A stretch of 64,000 nucleotides of DNA from Acidobacteriota bacterium (GTDB lineage Bacteria > Acidobacteriota > Thermoanaerobaculia > UBA5066). The stretch spans positions 240,157 through 304,156 of the forward strand of contig JAKOVQ010000033.1 of NCBI GenBank assembly GCA_029781975.1, given 5' to 3'. The notes under the pieces are model-generated. The model searched no databases. It was not told the origin of the DNA and saw only the letters and a list, made by a program, of their open reading frames with translations. Positions 39,585 through 49,872 of this stretch are shown here, in pieces (position 1 is the stretch's first letter; every line of letters starts with the position of its first letter). Made by a program: the position numbers and the translations under genes.

Positions 39585-41097
39585 CGCCCCCGTTCGCCAG
39601 GCGGCTCCGCCGCGCCCCGTAGGCGAAGTAGATCGCCAGGCCGACGAGGAGCCAGAGGACGAACCGGACCCACGTCAGGAGCGGGAGCCCCGCCATCAGG
39701 GCGAGGCACATGGCGATCCCGAGGAGGGGCGTGAACGGGGAGAGGGGGACCCGGAACTTCCGCGGCCGTCCCGGCTCCCGTACCCGGAGGACGAGGATCC
39801 CGATGCAGACGAGGACGAAGGCGAAGAGCGTCCCGATGTTCGTCAGCTGGACGATCTCGTCGATGTTCGCCACCGCCGAGAAGAACGCCACGAACAGTCC
39901 CGTCAGGATCGTCGCGGCGTGCGGGGTCCGGTACCGGGCGTGGATCTTCCCGAACCAGGGGCCCAGCAGGCCGTCGCGCGACATCGCCATCAGGATGCGG
40001 GGCTGGCCGAGCTGGAAGACGAGGAGGACCGACGTCATCGCGACGACGGCCCCGAAGGCGAGGATCCCCGCCGCCCACCCCTGCTTCGCGTAGCTGAGGG
40101 CCGCGGCGAGCGGGTCGGCCACCCCCTTCAGCTGCGCGAACGGGATGATCCCCGTCAGGACGAGCGCCGCCCCCACGTAGAGGACCGTGCAGACGAGGAG
40201 CGAGCCGAGGATGCCGCGCGGCATGTCGCGCCCCGGGTCCTTGCACTCCTCGGCCGCCGTCGAGATGGCGTCGAACCCGATGTAGGCGAAGAAGATGAGG
40301 GAGGCGCCGGTCCAGACCCCATGCAGGCCGCCCGGGAAGAACGGGTGCCAGTTGGCCGGCTTCACCCAGAAGGCGCCGACGACGACGAAGAAGACGAGCG
40401 TCGCCACCTTCAGGACGACGATCACGTCGTTCACCCGGGCGGACTCCTTGACGCCGATGACGAGGATCCACGTGATGAGCGCCGTGATCGAGGCCGCCAG
40501 GAGGTTGAAGACGAGGGGGACGCCGAGGAGGGTCGGGTGCTGGAGGAAGGCCTCGTACCCCACGCGCTGCTCCGGGCCGAGCGAGGCGAGGCCGGAGTCG
40601 GCGACGGCCTTCGCGGCCATCGCGGCCGAGCGCCAGTCGGTGGCCATCCAGGCCGGGATGTGGACGCCGAACCCCGCGACGAGCTGCCGGAAGTAGGCCG
40701 CCCACGAGATCGCCACCGCGACGTTCCCGACGGCGTACTCGAGGATCAGGTCCCAGCCGATGATCCAGGCCACCAGCTCGCCGAGCGTGGCGTAGCTGTA
40801 CGTGTACGCCGAGCCGGCCACCGGGACGAGGCTCGCGAACTCGGCGTAGCAGAGGCCGCAGAAGCCGCAGGCCACCGCCGTGATGAGGATGGAGACGACG
40901 ACTCCCGGGCCGGCCGGGGGGAGCCCCGTCCCGCCCGACGTGGCGCTCCCGAGGGTGGCGAAGATCCCGGCGCCGATGATGGCGCCGATCCCGAGGGCGA
41001 GGAGGTCCCCCGCCGTCAGCGCCTTCTTGAGGCCGTGGGCCTCGTCTCCACCCTCGGCGATCAGGACGTCGAGCGGCTTCCGGCGGAACAGGTTCAT
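39577..41097 (-). CDS. APC family amino acid permease
   Basis: GIGAIIGAGIFATLGSATSGGTGLPPAGPGVVVS; 12-14 TM helices. Confidence 0.88.
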   Translation of the reverse strand: MNLFRRKPLDVLIAEGGDEAHGLKKALTAGDLLALGIGAIIGAGIFATLGSATSGGTGLPPAGPGVVVSILITAVACGFCGLCYAEFASLVPVAGSAYTYSYATLGELVAWIIGWDLILEYAVGNVAVAISWAAYFRQLVAGFGVHIPAWMATDWRSAAMAAKAVADSGLASLGPEQRVGYEAFLQHPTLLGVPLVFNLLAASITALITWILVIGVKESARVNDVIVVLKVATLVFFVVVGAFWVKPANWHPFFPGGLHGVWTGASLIFFAYIGFDAISTAAEECKDPGRDMPRGILGSLLVCTVLYVGAALVLTGIIPFAQLKGVADPLAAALSYAKQGWAAGILAFGAVVAMTSVLLVFQLGQPRILMAMSRDGLLGPWFGKIHARYRTPHAATILTGLFVAFFSAVANIDEIVQLTNIGTLFAFVLVCIGILVLRVREPGRPRKFRVPLSPFTPLLGIAMCLALMAGLPLLTWVRFVLWLLVGLAIYFAYGARRSRLANGGAT

Positions 41098-41164
41098 CGG
41101 TTGGTGCTCCTCCTTCGGGGGGGCGGGGAAGGCCCGCGGATCATCCGGCCCCGCCCCGGCGCGG

Positions 41165-41869
41165 TCAAGGGACGAGGAGCGGGACGAGCGCCTCGAGCGA
41201 GCGGATCGTGTCGAAGCCGTCGGGAGCGATCCCGGAGCGGTCGAGGAGGAGCGCCTCGAGCCCCGCGCGGCGGGCGCCGTCGTAGTCCTCCGAGGGCGAG
41301 TCCCCGACGTGGAGCGCCTCCGCGGCGGCGACGCCCGCCGTCTTCAGCGCGGCGTCGAAGATCTCGCGGGCCGGCTTCGAGACGCCGACGATCGCGCTGA
41401 CGACGACCGCGTCGAACCGTCGCGTCAGGTCGAGCCTGTCGAGGAGCCCCGGCAGCGTCGAGTCCCAGTTGCTGACGACGAGCAGCCTGTAGCCGGCGTC
41501 CCTCAGGGCCGCGAGGACGGCCTCGACCTCGGGGTAGACGCGCCAGTGGCCCTGGTCGCGGAAGTGCTCCACCAGCTCGTCGAGGAGCCCTTCCGGGAGC
41601 GGCCCGCCGCCGACGCCCGAGTAGACCCGCTGGACGAACGCGCGCCAGAACCCCGTCTCGCCCTCCGGCCCGCCCCACCGCTCGGCTCCCGCCGCCTGGC
41701 GAGAAGCCACCTCGCCCCACGTGGCGCGGACCGCCCGGCCGACGTCCTCGGGGGACGCCTCGACTCCCCACCGGGCGAACGCCTCCCCGTAGGCGATCTC
41801 CACCGGGGGGTCCGCCGCCAGGAGGGTGTTCCCGGCGTCGAGGAAGACCGCCCGGACCCGTCGCCTCAG
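41165..41869 (-). CDS. HAD-superfamily hydrolase
   Basis: RAVFLDAGNTLLA, VVSNWDSTL, SKPAREIFDAAL, HVGDSPSEDYDGARRAG; start inferred as CTG 41869 overlapping the SDR stop (CTGA). Confidence 0.8.
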   Translation of the reverse strand: MRRRVRAVFLDAGNTLLAADPPVEIAYGEAFARWGVEASPEDVGRAVRATWGEVASRQAAGAERWGGPEGETGFWRAFVQRVYSGVGGGPLPEGLLDELVEHFRDQGHWRVYPEVEAVLAALRDAGYRLLVVSNWDSTLPGLLDRLDLTRRFDAVVVSAIVGVSKPAREIFDAALKTAGVAAAEALHVGDSPSEDYDGARRAGLEALLLDRSGIAPDGFDTIRSLEALVPLLVP

Positions 41870-42657
41870 GGCATCACCTGGCCGCCGTCGATGACGAGGG
41901 CCTGTCCGGTGACGTTGCGCGCGTCGGCCGACGCGAGGTAGGCGACCATCCCGGCGATCTCCTCCGGGGCGAGGACCCGCCCGAGCGGGGCCATCCGCGC
42001 CGCGGCCTCGAAGGCCGCGTCCTCCGTCACGCCGTTGCTCTTCGCGATCCGGCGGATCCCCTCCCAGGCCAGCTCGGTGTCGACCCAGCCGGGGCAGATG
42101 GCGTTGACGGTCATCTTGCGGGGGGCGAGCTCGAGGGCGAGGGTCCGCGTCAGGCCGATGATGGCGTGCTTGGAGGCGCTGTACGCGCCCTGACCGGCCA
42201 CGCCGAACCGTCCCACGACGGACGAGAGGTTGACGATGCGCGCGCCGTCGGGGAGGAACGGGAGGGCCGCGCGGAGGACCCGCCAGGTGCCGGTGAGGTT
42301 GACGTCGAGGATCCGGCTCCAGTTCACGTCCGACCGCTCGTCGCCCCCGACGGGGGTCGGCCCCCCGGTCCCGGCGTTGTTCACGAGGACGTCGATGCGG
42401 CGGTCGGGGCGCGCCGCCCTCTCCACCCCCGTGGCGACGGACGCGGGGTCGGCCACGTCGAGGAGGACCGCCACCGCCTGCCCCCCGGCCGCCTCGATCT
42501 CGGCGACCAGGGCGGCCCCGTCGGCCTCCTTGCGGACCCCGACGGCCACCGTGGCCCCCTCGGCGGCCAGCCGGCGGGCGATCGCCCGCCCGATTCCCCG
42601 GGAGGCGCCGGTCACGAGCGCCTTCTTCCCCCTGAGGCTCCCGTTCGCTCCTGCCAT
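41866..42657 (-). CDS. SDR oxidoreductase (FabG-like)
   Basis: ALVTGASRGIGRAIARRLA, NNAG, YSASKHAIIGLTRTLA, IDGGQVMP. Confidence 0.87.
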   Translation of the reverse strand: MAGANGSLRGKKALVTGASRGIGRAIARRLAAEGATVAVGVRKEADGAALVAEIEAAGGQAVAVLLDVADPASVATGVERAARPDRRIDVLVNNAGTGGPTPVGGDERSDVNWSRILDVNLTGTWRVLRAALPFLPDGARIVNLSSVVGRFGVAGQGAYSASKHAIIGLTRTLALELAPRKMTVNAICPGWVDTELAWEGIRRIAKSNGVTEDAAFEAAARMAPLGRVLAPEEIAGMVAYLASADARNVTGQALVIDGGQVMP

Positions 42658-42714
42658 GGCCGTCTCTCCTTCCGCAGGGCGATTCTACGGGGCGCGGCGC
42701 TAACATCCGGCGCC

Positions 42715-42966
42715 ATGCGGATCGAGCTCTCGCTCTACGCGTCGCTGAGGGACGAGCTGGGCCCGTCCTTCGCCGTCGACCTCCCCGACGGGCCGGAGCC
42801 GGCCTCCGTCGCCGACCTCCGCCGGGCCCTCGCCACCGCTCACCCCCTCTTCGAACGGTTCGGCAGGCGCCTTCTCGTGGCCGTCAACGAGGCCTACGCC
42901 CGCGACGGCGACCCCGTCCGTCCCGGGGACGACGTGGCGCTCCTCCCGCCCGTCGCCGGAGGGTGA
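42715..42966 (+). CDS. moaD: molybdopterin synthase small subunit MoaD/ThiS family
   Basis: 84-codon ubiquitin-like protein ending PPVAGG; adjacent to moaE. Confidence 0.87.
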   Translation: MRIELSLYASLRDELGPSFAVDLPDGPEPASVADLRRALATAHPLFERFGRRLLVAVNEAYARDGDPVRPGDDVALLPPVAGG

Positions 42967-43406
42967 GTCCCGTGCCGTACCTGACGCGGGAGCCGCTCGA
43001 TCCCCTCGAGCTCCTCGCCCTGGCGCGGCGGGACGGCGACGGGGGGCTGGCGCTCTTCGCCGGCGCGGTTCGCAACCGCGATTCAGGAAGAGAAGTTGCT
43101 ACCCTGGAGTATGTTGCGTACGAATCGATGGCCGAGAAGGAGCTGGGGGCGCTGGAGGCGGAGCTCTCCGCCCGCTTCCCGGACGCCCGGATCGTCTTCC
43201 GCCACCGGCTGGGCCTCCTCCGGGTCGGGGAGCTCGCCGTCGTGATCGTCGCGGCTGCGCCTCACCGCGAGGAAGCCTTCGCGGCCTGCCGGGAGGCGAT
43301 CGAGGCGATCAAGGCCCGCGCGCCCATCTGGAAGCGCGAGCTCGGGCCCGACGGGACCCGCTGGGTCGATCCGTGCGAGGCTCGTTCGGCTCACGAAAGT
43401 TGTTGA
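42963..43406 (+). CDS. moaE: molybdopterin synthase catalytic subunit
   Basis: GGLALFAGAVRNRDSGREVATLEYVAYESMAEKEL; HRLGLLRVGELAVVI; IKARAPIWKREL; GTGA overlap with moaD. Confidence 0.9.
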   Translation: MSPVPYLTREPLDPLELLALARRDGDGGLALFAGAVRNRDSGREVATLEYVAYESMAEKELGALEAELSARFPDARIVFRHRLGLLRVGELAVVIVAAAPHREEAFAACREAIEAIKARAPIWKRELGPDGTRWVDPCEARSAHESC

Positions 43407-43431
43407 AAACTCAGCCACTTTCTGCTAAGAA
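43403..43431 (+). promoter_or_regulatory. sigma70-like promoter
   Basis: TTGAAA (43403-43408), 17-nt spacer, TAAGAA (43426-43431) preceded by TGC; local A/T-rich island. Confidence 0.55.
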
Positions 43432-43527
43432 ACCCACACCGGGGCGGCGTCCCCCCCAAGTTCGGCAGGCTCTCGGGACCGGAAGGGCGAGACCGGTGCT
43501 CTTCCGAGCGCGTATCTGGAGGTCTGA

Positions 43528-44205
43528 ATGTTCATTTCCTTGCGGCGCGTCCACATCGCCGTCAGCGACTTCGCCCGGTCGCGTCGCTTTTACGGCGAGA
43601 CTCTCGGGCTGCCGGAGATCGGGGGCTTCGAGAGGGACTGGGTCGAGTTCGGGCTCGGCCCGGTCGTGCTGAACGTCACGCCCCTTCGGGCCGGAGAGGT
43701 CCCCTCCCGCAACCAGGTCGCCATCATCCTCTCCGTGCAGGAGATAGACGGCGTTCTGACGACCCTCAAGGAACGGGGCGTCACCGTCACCCGCGGGCCC
43801 GCGGACGAGTTCACCGGACGTTATGCCGAGATCCTCGACCCGGACGGCTACCGGATCATCGTCTACCAGGCGGGCGAGCTCCACCCCGAGGAGGAGTGGG
43901 TCCAGGTGTCGCGTGTGGACGAGCTCGTGAAGGCCCGGCTCGACGAGGCCAGACAGAGGGAGAAGGCCCGCGCCGCCAAGGCGGCCTCCAGGGCTCCGGC
44001 GCCCCGCCCCGCCCCGCGGCCGAAGCCGAAGCCGGCCGCGAGGAAGCCGGCCCGCCCGGCCCCGAAGTCGAAGCCGAAGCCCGCGCACAAGCCGGCCCCC
44101 AAGCCGGCTCACAAGGCGCCCCCCAGGCCGGCCGCGAAGCCGAGGCCCGGCGCGAAGCCCAGGCCGAAGCCGGCCGCGAAGAAGCCGGCCCAGAAGAAGA
44201 AGTAG
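43528..44205 (+). CDS. VOC/glyoxalase-fold protein with ~75-aa Pro-Ala-Lys basic tail
   Basis: RRVHIAVSDFARSRRFYGETLGLPEI, GRYAEILDPDGYRIIVYQ, then PRPKPKPAARKPARPAPKSKPKPAHKPAPKPAHK... Confidence 0.8.
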   Translation: MFISLRRVHIAVSDFARSRRFYGETLGLPEIGGFERDWVEFGLGPVVLNVTPLRAGEVPSRNQVAIILSVQEIDGVLTTLKERGVTVTRGPADEFTGRYAEILDPDGYRIIVYQAGELHPEEEWVQVSRVDELVKARLDEARQREKARAAKAASRAPAPRPAPRPKPKPAARKPARPAPKSKPKPAHKPAPKPAHKAPPRPAAKPRPGAKPRPKPAAKKPAQKKK

Positions 44206-44286
44206 CCGCCGGCGCCCCGCCCGCCGCACGCGGGCGGACCGTCGAACCCCGCCGCGCGCGGGGCGCGGCTTGCTACTCTTCGCCGC

Positions 44287-45471
44287 ATGAGCACCGCTCT
44301 CGTCGACTACTGCCGGTCCGAGCTGGAGGCCCTGAGGAGCGCCCGCACGTTCAAGAAGGAACGGGTCCTCGAGGGTCCCACCGGGGCCCGCGTCCGCGTG
44401 GACGGCCGCGACGTCCTGATGCTGACCTCGAACAACTACCTCGGCTTCGCCAACCATCCCCGCATCGTCGAGGCCGCCCGGAAGGCCCTCGGGCGCTGGG
44501 GCAACGGCCTGGGCTCCGTCCGGTTCATCTGCGGGACGCAGGAGCTGCACAAGGAGCTGGAGCGGACGATCTCCGCCTTCTTCGGGACCGAGGACACCAT
44601 CCTCTACATGTCGTGCTGGAACGCGAACGAGGGGCTCTTCCAGCCCCTCCTCTCCGAGGAGGACGCGATCCTCACCGACGGCCTCAACCACGCGTCGATC
44701 ATCGACGGGATCCGCCTCTGCAAGGCGAAGCGGTTCGTCCTGCCGCACGGCGACCTCGCCGCCTCGGAGAAGGCGCTCCAGGAGGCGCAGGCGTGCCGCC
44801 GAAGGCTCTACATGACCGACGGCGTCTTCTCGATGGAGGGGGAGGTGGGGCCGATCCCCCAGCTGGTCGAGCTCTGCGCGCGCTACGACGCCACGCTCGT
44901 CGTCGACGACTCGCACGCCACCGGCGTCCTGGGGGCCACGGGACGGGGCTCCGCCGAGGAGCTGGGGGCGATGGGGAAGGTCCCCGTCTTCACGTCGACC
45001 CTCGGGAAGGCGATGGGCTCGGCGGCCGGCGGCTTCACCACCGGCCCGGGACCGCTCGTCGAGCTCCTCCGCCAGCGCTCGAGGACGACCCTCTTCTCCA
45101 ACGCCCTCCCGCCGGCCGTGACGGCCTCCTCGCTCGAGGCGTTCCGGATGCTGATGGAGGACCCGTCGCCGGTCCGGAAGCTCCGCGAGAACGCGCGCTA
45201 CTTCCGCGAGAGGATGGCCGCCGAGGGCTTCGACATCCCGAAGGGGGTCCACCCGATCGTCCCCGTCATCGTGGGCGACACCGCCAGGGCGCTCGCGATG
45301 TCGGCGGCCCTCTTCGAGAAGGGCGTCTACGTCTCCGGCTTCGGCTTCCCGGTCGTCCCCCAGGGGCACGCCCGGCTCCGCTGCCAGATCTCCGCGGTCC
45401 ACTCCACCGCCGACCTCGACGAGGCGGTCGACGCCTTCCGGGCGGTGGGGAAGGAGTTCGGGGCGATCTGA
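44287..45471 (+). CDS. kbl: glycine C-acetyltransferase / 2-amino-3-ketobutyrate CoA ligase
   Basis: LTSNNYLGFANHPRI, SVRFICGTQELHKELE, DDSHATGVLG, FTSTLGKAMG; PLP alpha-oxoamine synthase family. Confidence 0.9.
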   Translation: MSTALVDYCRSELEALRSARTFKKERVLEGPTGARVRVDGRDVLMLTSNNYLGFANHPRIVEAARKALGRWGNGLGSVRFICGTQELHKELERTISAFFGTEDTILYMSCWNANEGLFQPLLSEEDAILTDGLNHASIIDGIRLCKAKRFVLPHGDLAASEKALQEAQACRRRLYMTDGVFSMEGEVGPIPQLVELCARYDATLVVDDSHATGVLGATGRGSAEELGAMGKVPVFTSTLGKAMGSAAGGFTTGPGPLVELLRQRSRTTLFSNALPPAVTASSLEAFRMLMEDPSPVRKLRENARYFRERMAAEGFDIPKGVHPIVPVIVGDTARALAMSAALFEKGVYVSGFGFPVVPQGHARLRCQISAVHSTADLDEAVDAFRAVGKEFGAI

Positions 45472-45580
45472 CGCGGTCTGCGAGCCTCGGCGCTGCGGCG
45501 GCGCCGCGCCGAGGCCCAGGCGCGGCACCTTGGGCGCCGCGGCCCGCTTCGAAGAGAATCCGGGGGCAAGGAGAGCCCGC

Positions 45581-45913
45581 GTGGAGAGCTACTACAAGCC
45601 CGAGCACCTCGCCCGCTTCCCCTCGATCTCCGAGGGGAACCCCGAGCTCGCGAAGAAGTTCTTCGCCTACTACCAGGCCGTCTTCGCCGACGGAGCGCTC
45701 TCGGCGCGCGAGAAGGCGCTCATCGCCCTCGCGGTCGCCCACGTCGTCCAGTGCCCCTACTGCATCGACGCCTACTCCCAGGAGTGCCTCAAGAGCGGGG
45801 CCGACCTCGAGCAGATGACCGAGGCGCTCCACGTCGGCGTCGCCATCCGGGGCGGGGCCTCGCTCGTCCACGGGATGCAGATGGTGGAGCACGTCCACAA
45901 GGCCTCGATGTAG
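45581..45913 (+). CDS. arsenosugar biosynthesis-associated peroxidase-like protein (CMD family)
   Basis: LIALAVAHVVQCPYCIDAYSQECLKSG; immediately upstream of arsS; AAGGAG RBS before GTG 45581. Confidence 0.82.
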   Translation: MESYYKPEHLARFPSISEGNPELAKKFFAYYQAVFADGALSAREKALIALAVAHVVQCPYCIDAYSQECLKSGADLEQMTEALHVGVAIRGGASLVHGMQMVEHVHKASM

Positions 45914-47059
<1,146 letters not shown>

Positions 47060-47103
47060 GCCCCGGCCCCCGCGGCCGGCTCTGCTGGCCGGCCTGAAAG
47101 GAA

Positions 47104-47130
47104 ACGGGCCGCGGCGTCGCCGCGGCCCGT
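47104..47130. terminator. bidirectional hairpin between convergent arsS and OPT gene
   Basis: ACGGGCCGCGGCG / CGCCGCGGCCCGT. Confidence 0.6.
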
Positions 47131-47163
47131 CGTCCGTGGAGCGGGTGAGGGCGCGCTCGCCCC

Positions 47164-49209
47164 CTACATCACCGCGGTCGGCGGGGCCGGCTCGTCGGCC
47201 GCGCCCGCCTTCGAGATCGGGACGTAGATCAGGTAGAGGGCGAGGAGGACCACCACCGGGATCGCCAGCCACGGGGCGAGGTCGCCGGTGAACGTCAGCT
47301 GCGGGAACTTGTTGTCGGAGCGGAACGCAACGACCCCGGCGACGAGGAGCCCCATCAGCGCCTCGCCCGCGATCAGCCCCGAGGCCGCGAGGACCCCGGC
47401 GTTCTCCACGCGCGCCTTCTGCGCCGCGTTGAAGTCCTTCTTCCCGGCGAGCTTGTCGACGAAGCCGCGGATCAGGCCGCCGATGAAGATGGCGAACGTC
47501 GTCTCGAGCGGGAGGTACATCCCGACCGAGAAGAGCATCGGGCTCTTGACCCTCACGAGGATCAGCGCGATCCCCATCGCGATCCCCACGACGACGAGCG
47601 GCCAGGCCATCTCGCCGCCGACGATCCCCTGCGAGAGCGCCGCCATGAGGCCGGCCTGGGGGGCCGGGAGGTTCTTGCCGCCGAAGCCGCCGACGCCGGG
47701 GTTGGAGGCGAGGTCGGAGGTGTGGAGGAGGTAGAGCGGGAAGAACATGACGAGGCCGGCGACGATGACGCCGAAGACGTCGCCCACCTGCATCTTCCAC
47801 GGCGTGCCGCCGAGGATGTGCCCCACCTTGAGGTCCTGGAGCATCTCGCCGGCGACGGCCGACGAGACGCAGACGACGGCCGCGACGCCGAGGACGGCCG
47901 CGACCCCCTGCGCCCCCTTCACGCCGACGATCACCATCGTCAGCGCGGCGACGATCGTCGTGGCGAGGGTGAGGCCGGAGATCGGGTTGTTCGAGGAGCC
48001 GATCATCCCGACGAGGTTCCCCGAGACCGCGGCGAAGAAGAAGCCGGTGACGAGCATGACGATCGCCGCCAGGAGCGCCCCGCCGACGACGCCCGTGAAG
48101 TAGAAGTAGAGGCCGACCATCAGGACGAAGACGGCCGCGATCCCCATCAGGACGACCCGGAACGAGAGGTCCTTCTCGGTCCGCTCGGTCGCCGCGGCGA
48201 CGTGGGCCGACTTCTGGACGTCGGCGATGCCGCGCTTGATGCCGGCGATCAGGTTCTTCCTCATCTTCCAGAGGGTGAAGCAGGCTCCGACGAGCATGCC
48301 GCCGACGGCGATCGGCCGGACGATGTTGAAGTAGACCGCCCCCGTGAGGGCCGGCCAGTTCTGCGTCCCGTCCGCCGCCGTGTACTTGTCGATCATCGTC
48401 GGCCCGAGGAAGAAGACGAGGAGCGGGACGAAGAGGCCCCACGCCAGGAGGCCTCCCGCGAAGTTGAGGGCCCCCAGCTCGGGGCCGATGATGTAGCCGA
48501 CGCCGAGGTAGGCCGGGGTCGCCGCGGGAGCCGAGATCGTCGTGACCCCGCCGGCGGCGATCCGGTTCGCGTCCTTGGCGAGGCCGAGCTTCACGAAGCT
48601 CTCCTTGAACTTCCCGACGGAGAGCTGGAAGTCGTTCGAGGCCCGGAAGATCCCGCCGTCGCCCATCAGCTTGATCAGCGCCCCGAGGCCCATCGCCTTG
48701 AAGAGCTGGACGGCGGCGTCCGCCCCGCGCTGCCCGGCCTTGTGGATCTCGCTGGCCGCGACCGACTCGGGGAACGGAAGGGTCGGGTCCTCCACCATCA
48801 CGCGTCGCAGGACCGTGACGAAGAGGATCCCGAGGAGCCCCCCGAGGATCATCAGCGCCGTCGCGACGCCGTACTCGTGCATGTCGAAGCCCTTGAACTT
48901 CCACATGCCGAGGATGACGAACGCGGGGATGGTGAAGATCGCCCCCGCCGCCACCGACTCGCCGATGGAGCCGACGGTCCGGGCGAAGTTCTCCTCGAGG
49001 AGGGAGCCCTTCATGACCCGGAGGACCGCCATGCCGATGACGGCGGCCGGGTAGGTGGCGGCGATCGTCATCCCGGCCTTCAGGCCGAGGTAGGCGTTGG
49101 CGGCCCCGAGGACGACGGCCATCAGGAGCCCCAGGACGAGAGCCCGGCCGGTGAACTCGGTCATGTTCGAGCTCGCCGGCACGTACGGCTGGAACGGTTT
49201 CTCACTCAT
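47164..49209 (-). CDS. OPT family oligopeptide transporter
   Basis: LMAVVLGAANAYLGLKAGMTIAATYPAAVIGMAVLR; many TM helices; IGSSNNPISGLT. Confidence 0.88.
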   Translation of the reverse strand: MSEKPFQPYVPASSNMTEFTGRALVLGLLMAVVLGAANAYLGLKAGMTIAATYPAAVIGMAVLRVMKGSLLEENFARTVGSIGESVAAGAIFTIPAFVILGMWKFKGFDMHEYGVATALMILGGLLGILFVTVLRRVMVEDPTLPFPESVAASEIHKAGQRGADAAVQLFKAMGLGALIKLMGDGGIFRASNDFQLSVGKFKESFVKLGLAKDANRIAAGGVTTISAPAATPAYLGVGYIIGPELGALNFAGGLLAWGLFVPLLVFFLGPTMIDKYTAADGTQNWPALTGAVYFNIVRPIAVGGMLVGACFTLWKMRKNLIAGIKRGIADVQKSAHVAAATERTEKDLSFRVVLMGIAAVFVLMVGLYFYFTGVVGGALLAAIVMLVTGFFFAAVSGNLVGMIGSSNNPISGLTLATTIVAALTMVIVGVKGAQGVAAVLGVAAVVCVSSAVAGEMLQDLKVGHILGGTPWKMQVGDVFGVIVAGLVMFFPLYLLHTSDLASNPGVGGFGGKNLPAPQAGLMAALSQGIVGGEMAWPLVVVGIAMGIALILVRVKSPMLFSVGMYLPLETTFAIFIGGLIRGFVDKLAGKKDFNAAQKARVENAGVLAASGLIAGEALMGLLVAGVVAFRSDNKFPQLTFTGDLAPWLAIPVVVLLALYLIYVPISKAGAADEPAPPTAVM

Positions 49210-49324
49210 TCAGGAAGATCCTCCCTCCCGGTCTGCTCTCGGCTTGTACGGACGGAAGCGGAAGCCGCACGAACGCGGATTCTACATGGGGGGAGCGCCC
49301 CGGACCGCCGGGAAGACCGGTTCT

Positions 49325-49738
49325 CTACGGCACGACGGCGAAGTGGAAGTGCGCCTCCAGCGTCTTCTGCCCGAGGCTCGCGGGGAGGGGCGGGAACGGG
49401 GCCGCCTTGTGGACGGCGGCGAGGCCCGCCACGTCCCACGCCTTGACCCCCGACTCCATCGAGACGAAGGCCGACTGGATGCGCCCGTCCTTGCCGATGA
49501 CCGCCTGGACGACGCACTTCCTGCCGACCGCGGGGAACGAGGAGGGGCCCTTCCAGGCCCCGGCGACCTTCTGGAAGACCTCCTTCTGGTAGGCGGGGTC
49601 CTTCAGCGTCGACTGGAAGTAGACGTTGAGGGACGGCCGCGCCGCCAGGGCGGCGAAGGCGAAGAGGGCCGCGGCGGCGAGAGCTGCGCGGCCCGCGGAC
49701 CGGAGGGAGGGAATGGGGAGGGCCCGGGAGCTCGTCAC
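49325..49738 (-). CDS. short TonB C-terminal domain protein
   Basis: Signal/TM segment then VGRKCVVQAVIGKDGRIQSAFVSMESGVKAWDVAGLAAVHKAAPFPPLP. Confidence 0.65.
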   Translation of the reverse strand: MTSSRALPIPSLRSAGRAALAAAALFAFAALAARPSLNVYFQSTLKDPAYQKEVFQKVAGAWKGPSSFPAVGRKCVVQAVIGKDGRIQSAFVSMESGVKAWDVAGLAAVHKAAPFPPLPASLGQKTLEAHFHFAVVP

Positions 49739-49872
49739 GCGTCGTCCTCCTTCACGGGAAGGGACCCCGGGGGCCCGCGGCGACCGGGAGGAGGGCGCGC
49801 GGGGTCCGGGGCGCTGGGCGGTCAGGATAGCGCCGTCCGCACGCGCGCGCCCCGATCGGGCAGACTTCGCCC

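Noticed and set aside
43970-44200. Apparent tandem repeats / CRISPR-like periodicity
   Set aside because: It is the low-complexity coding sequence for the Pro-Ala-Lys tail; units are irregular and there are no spacers.
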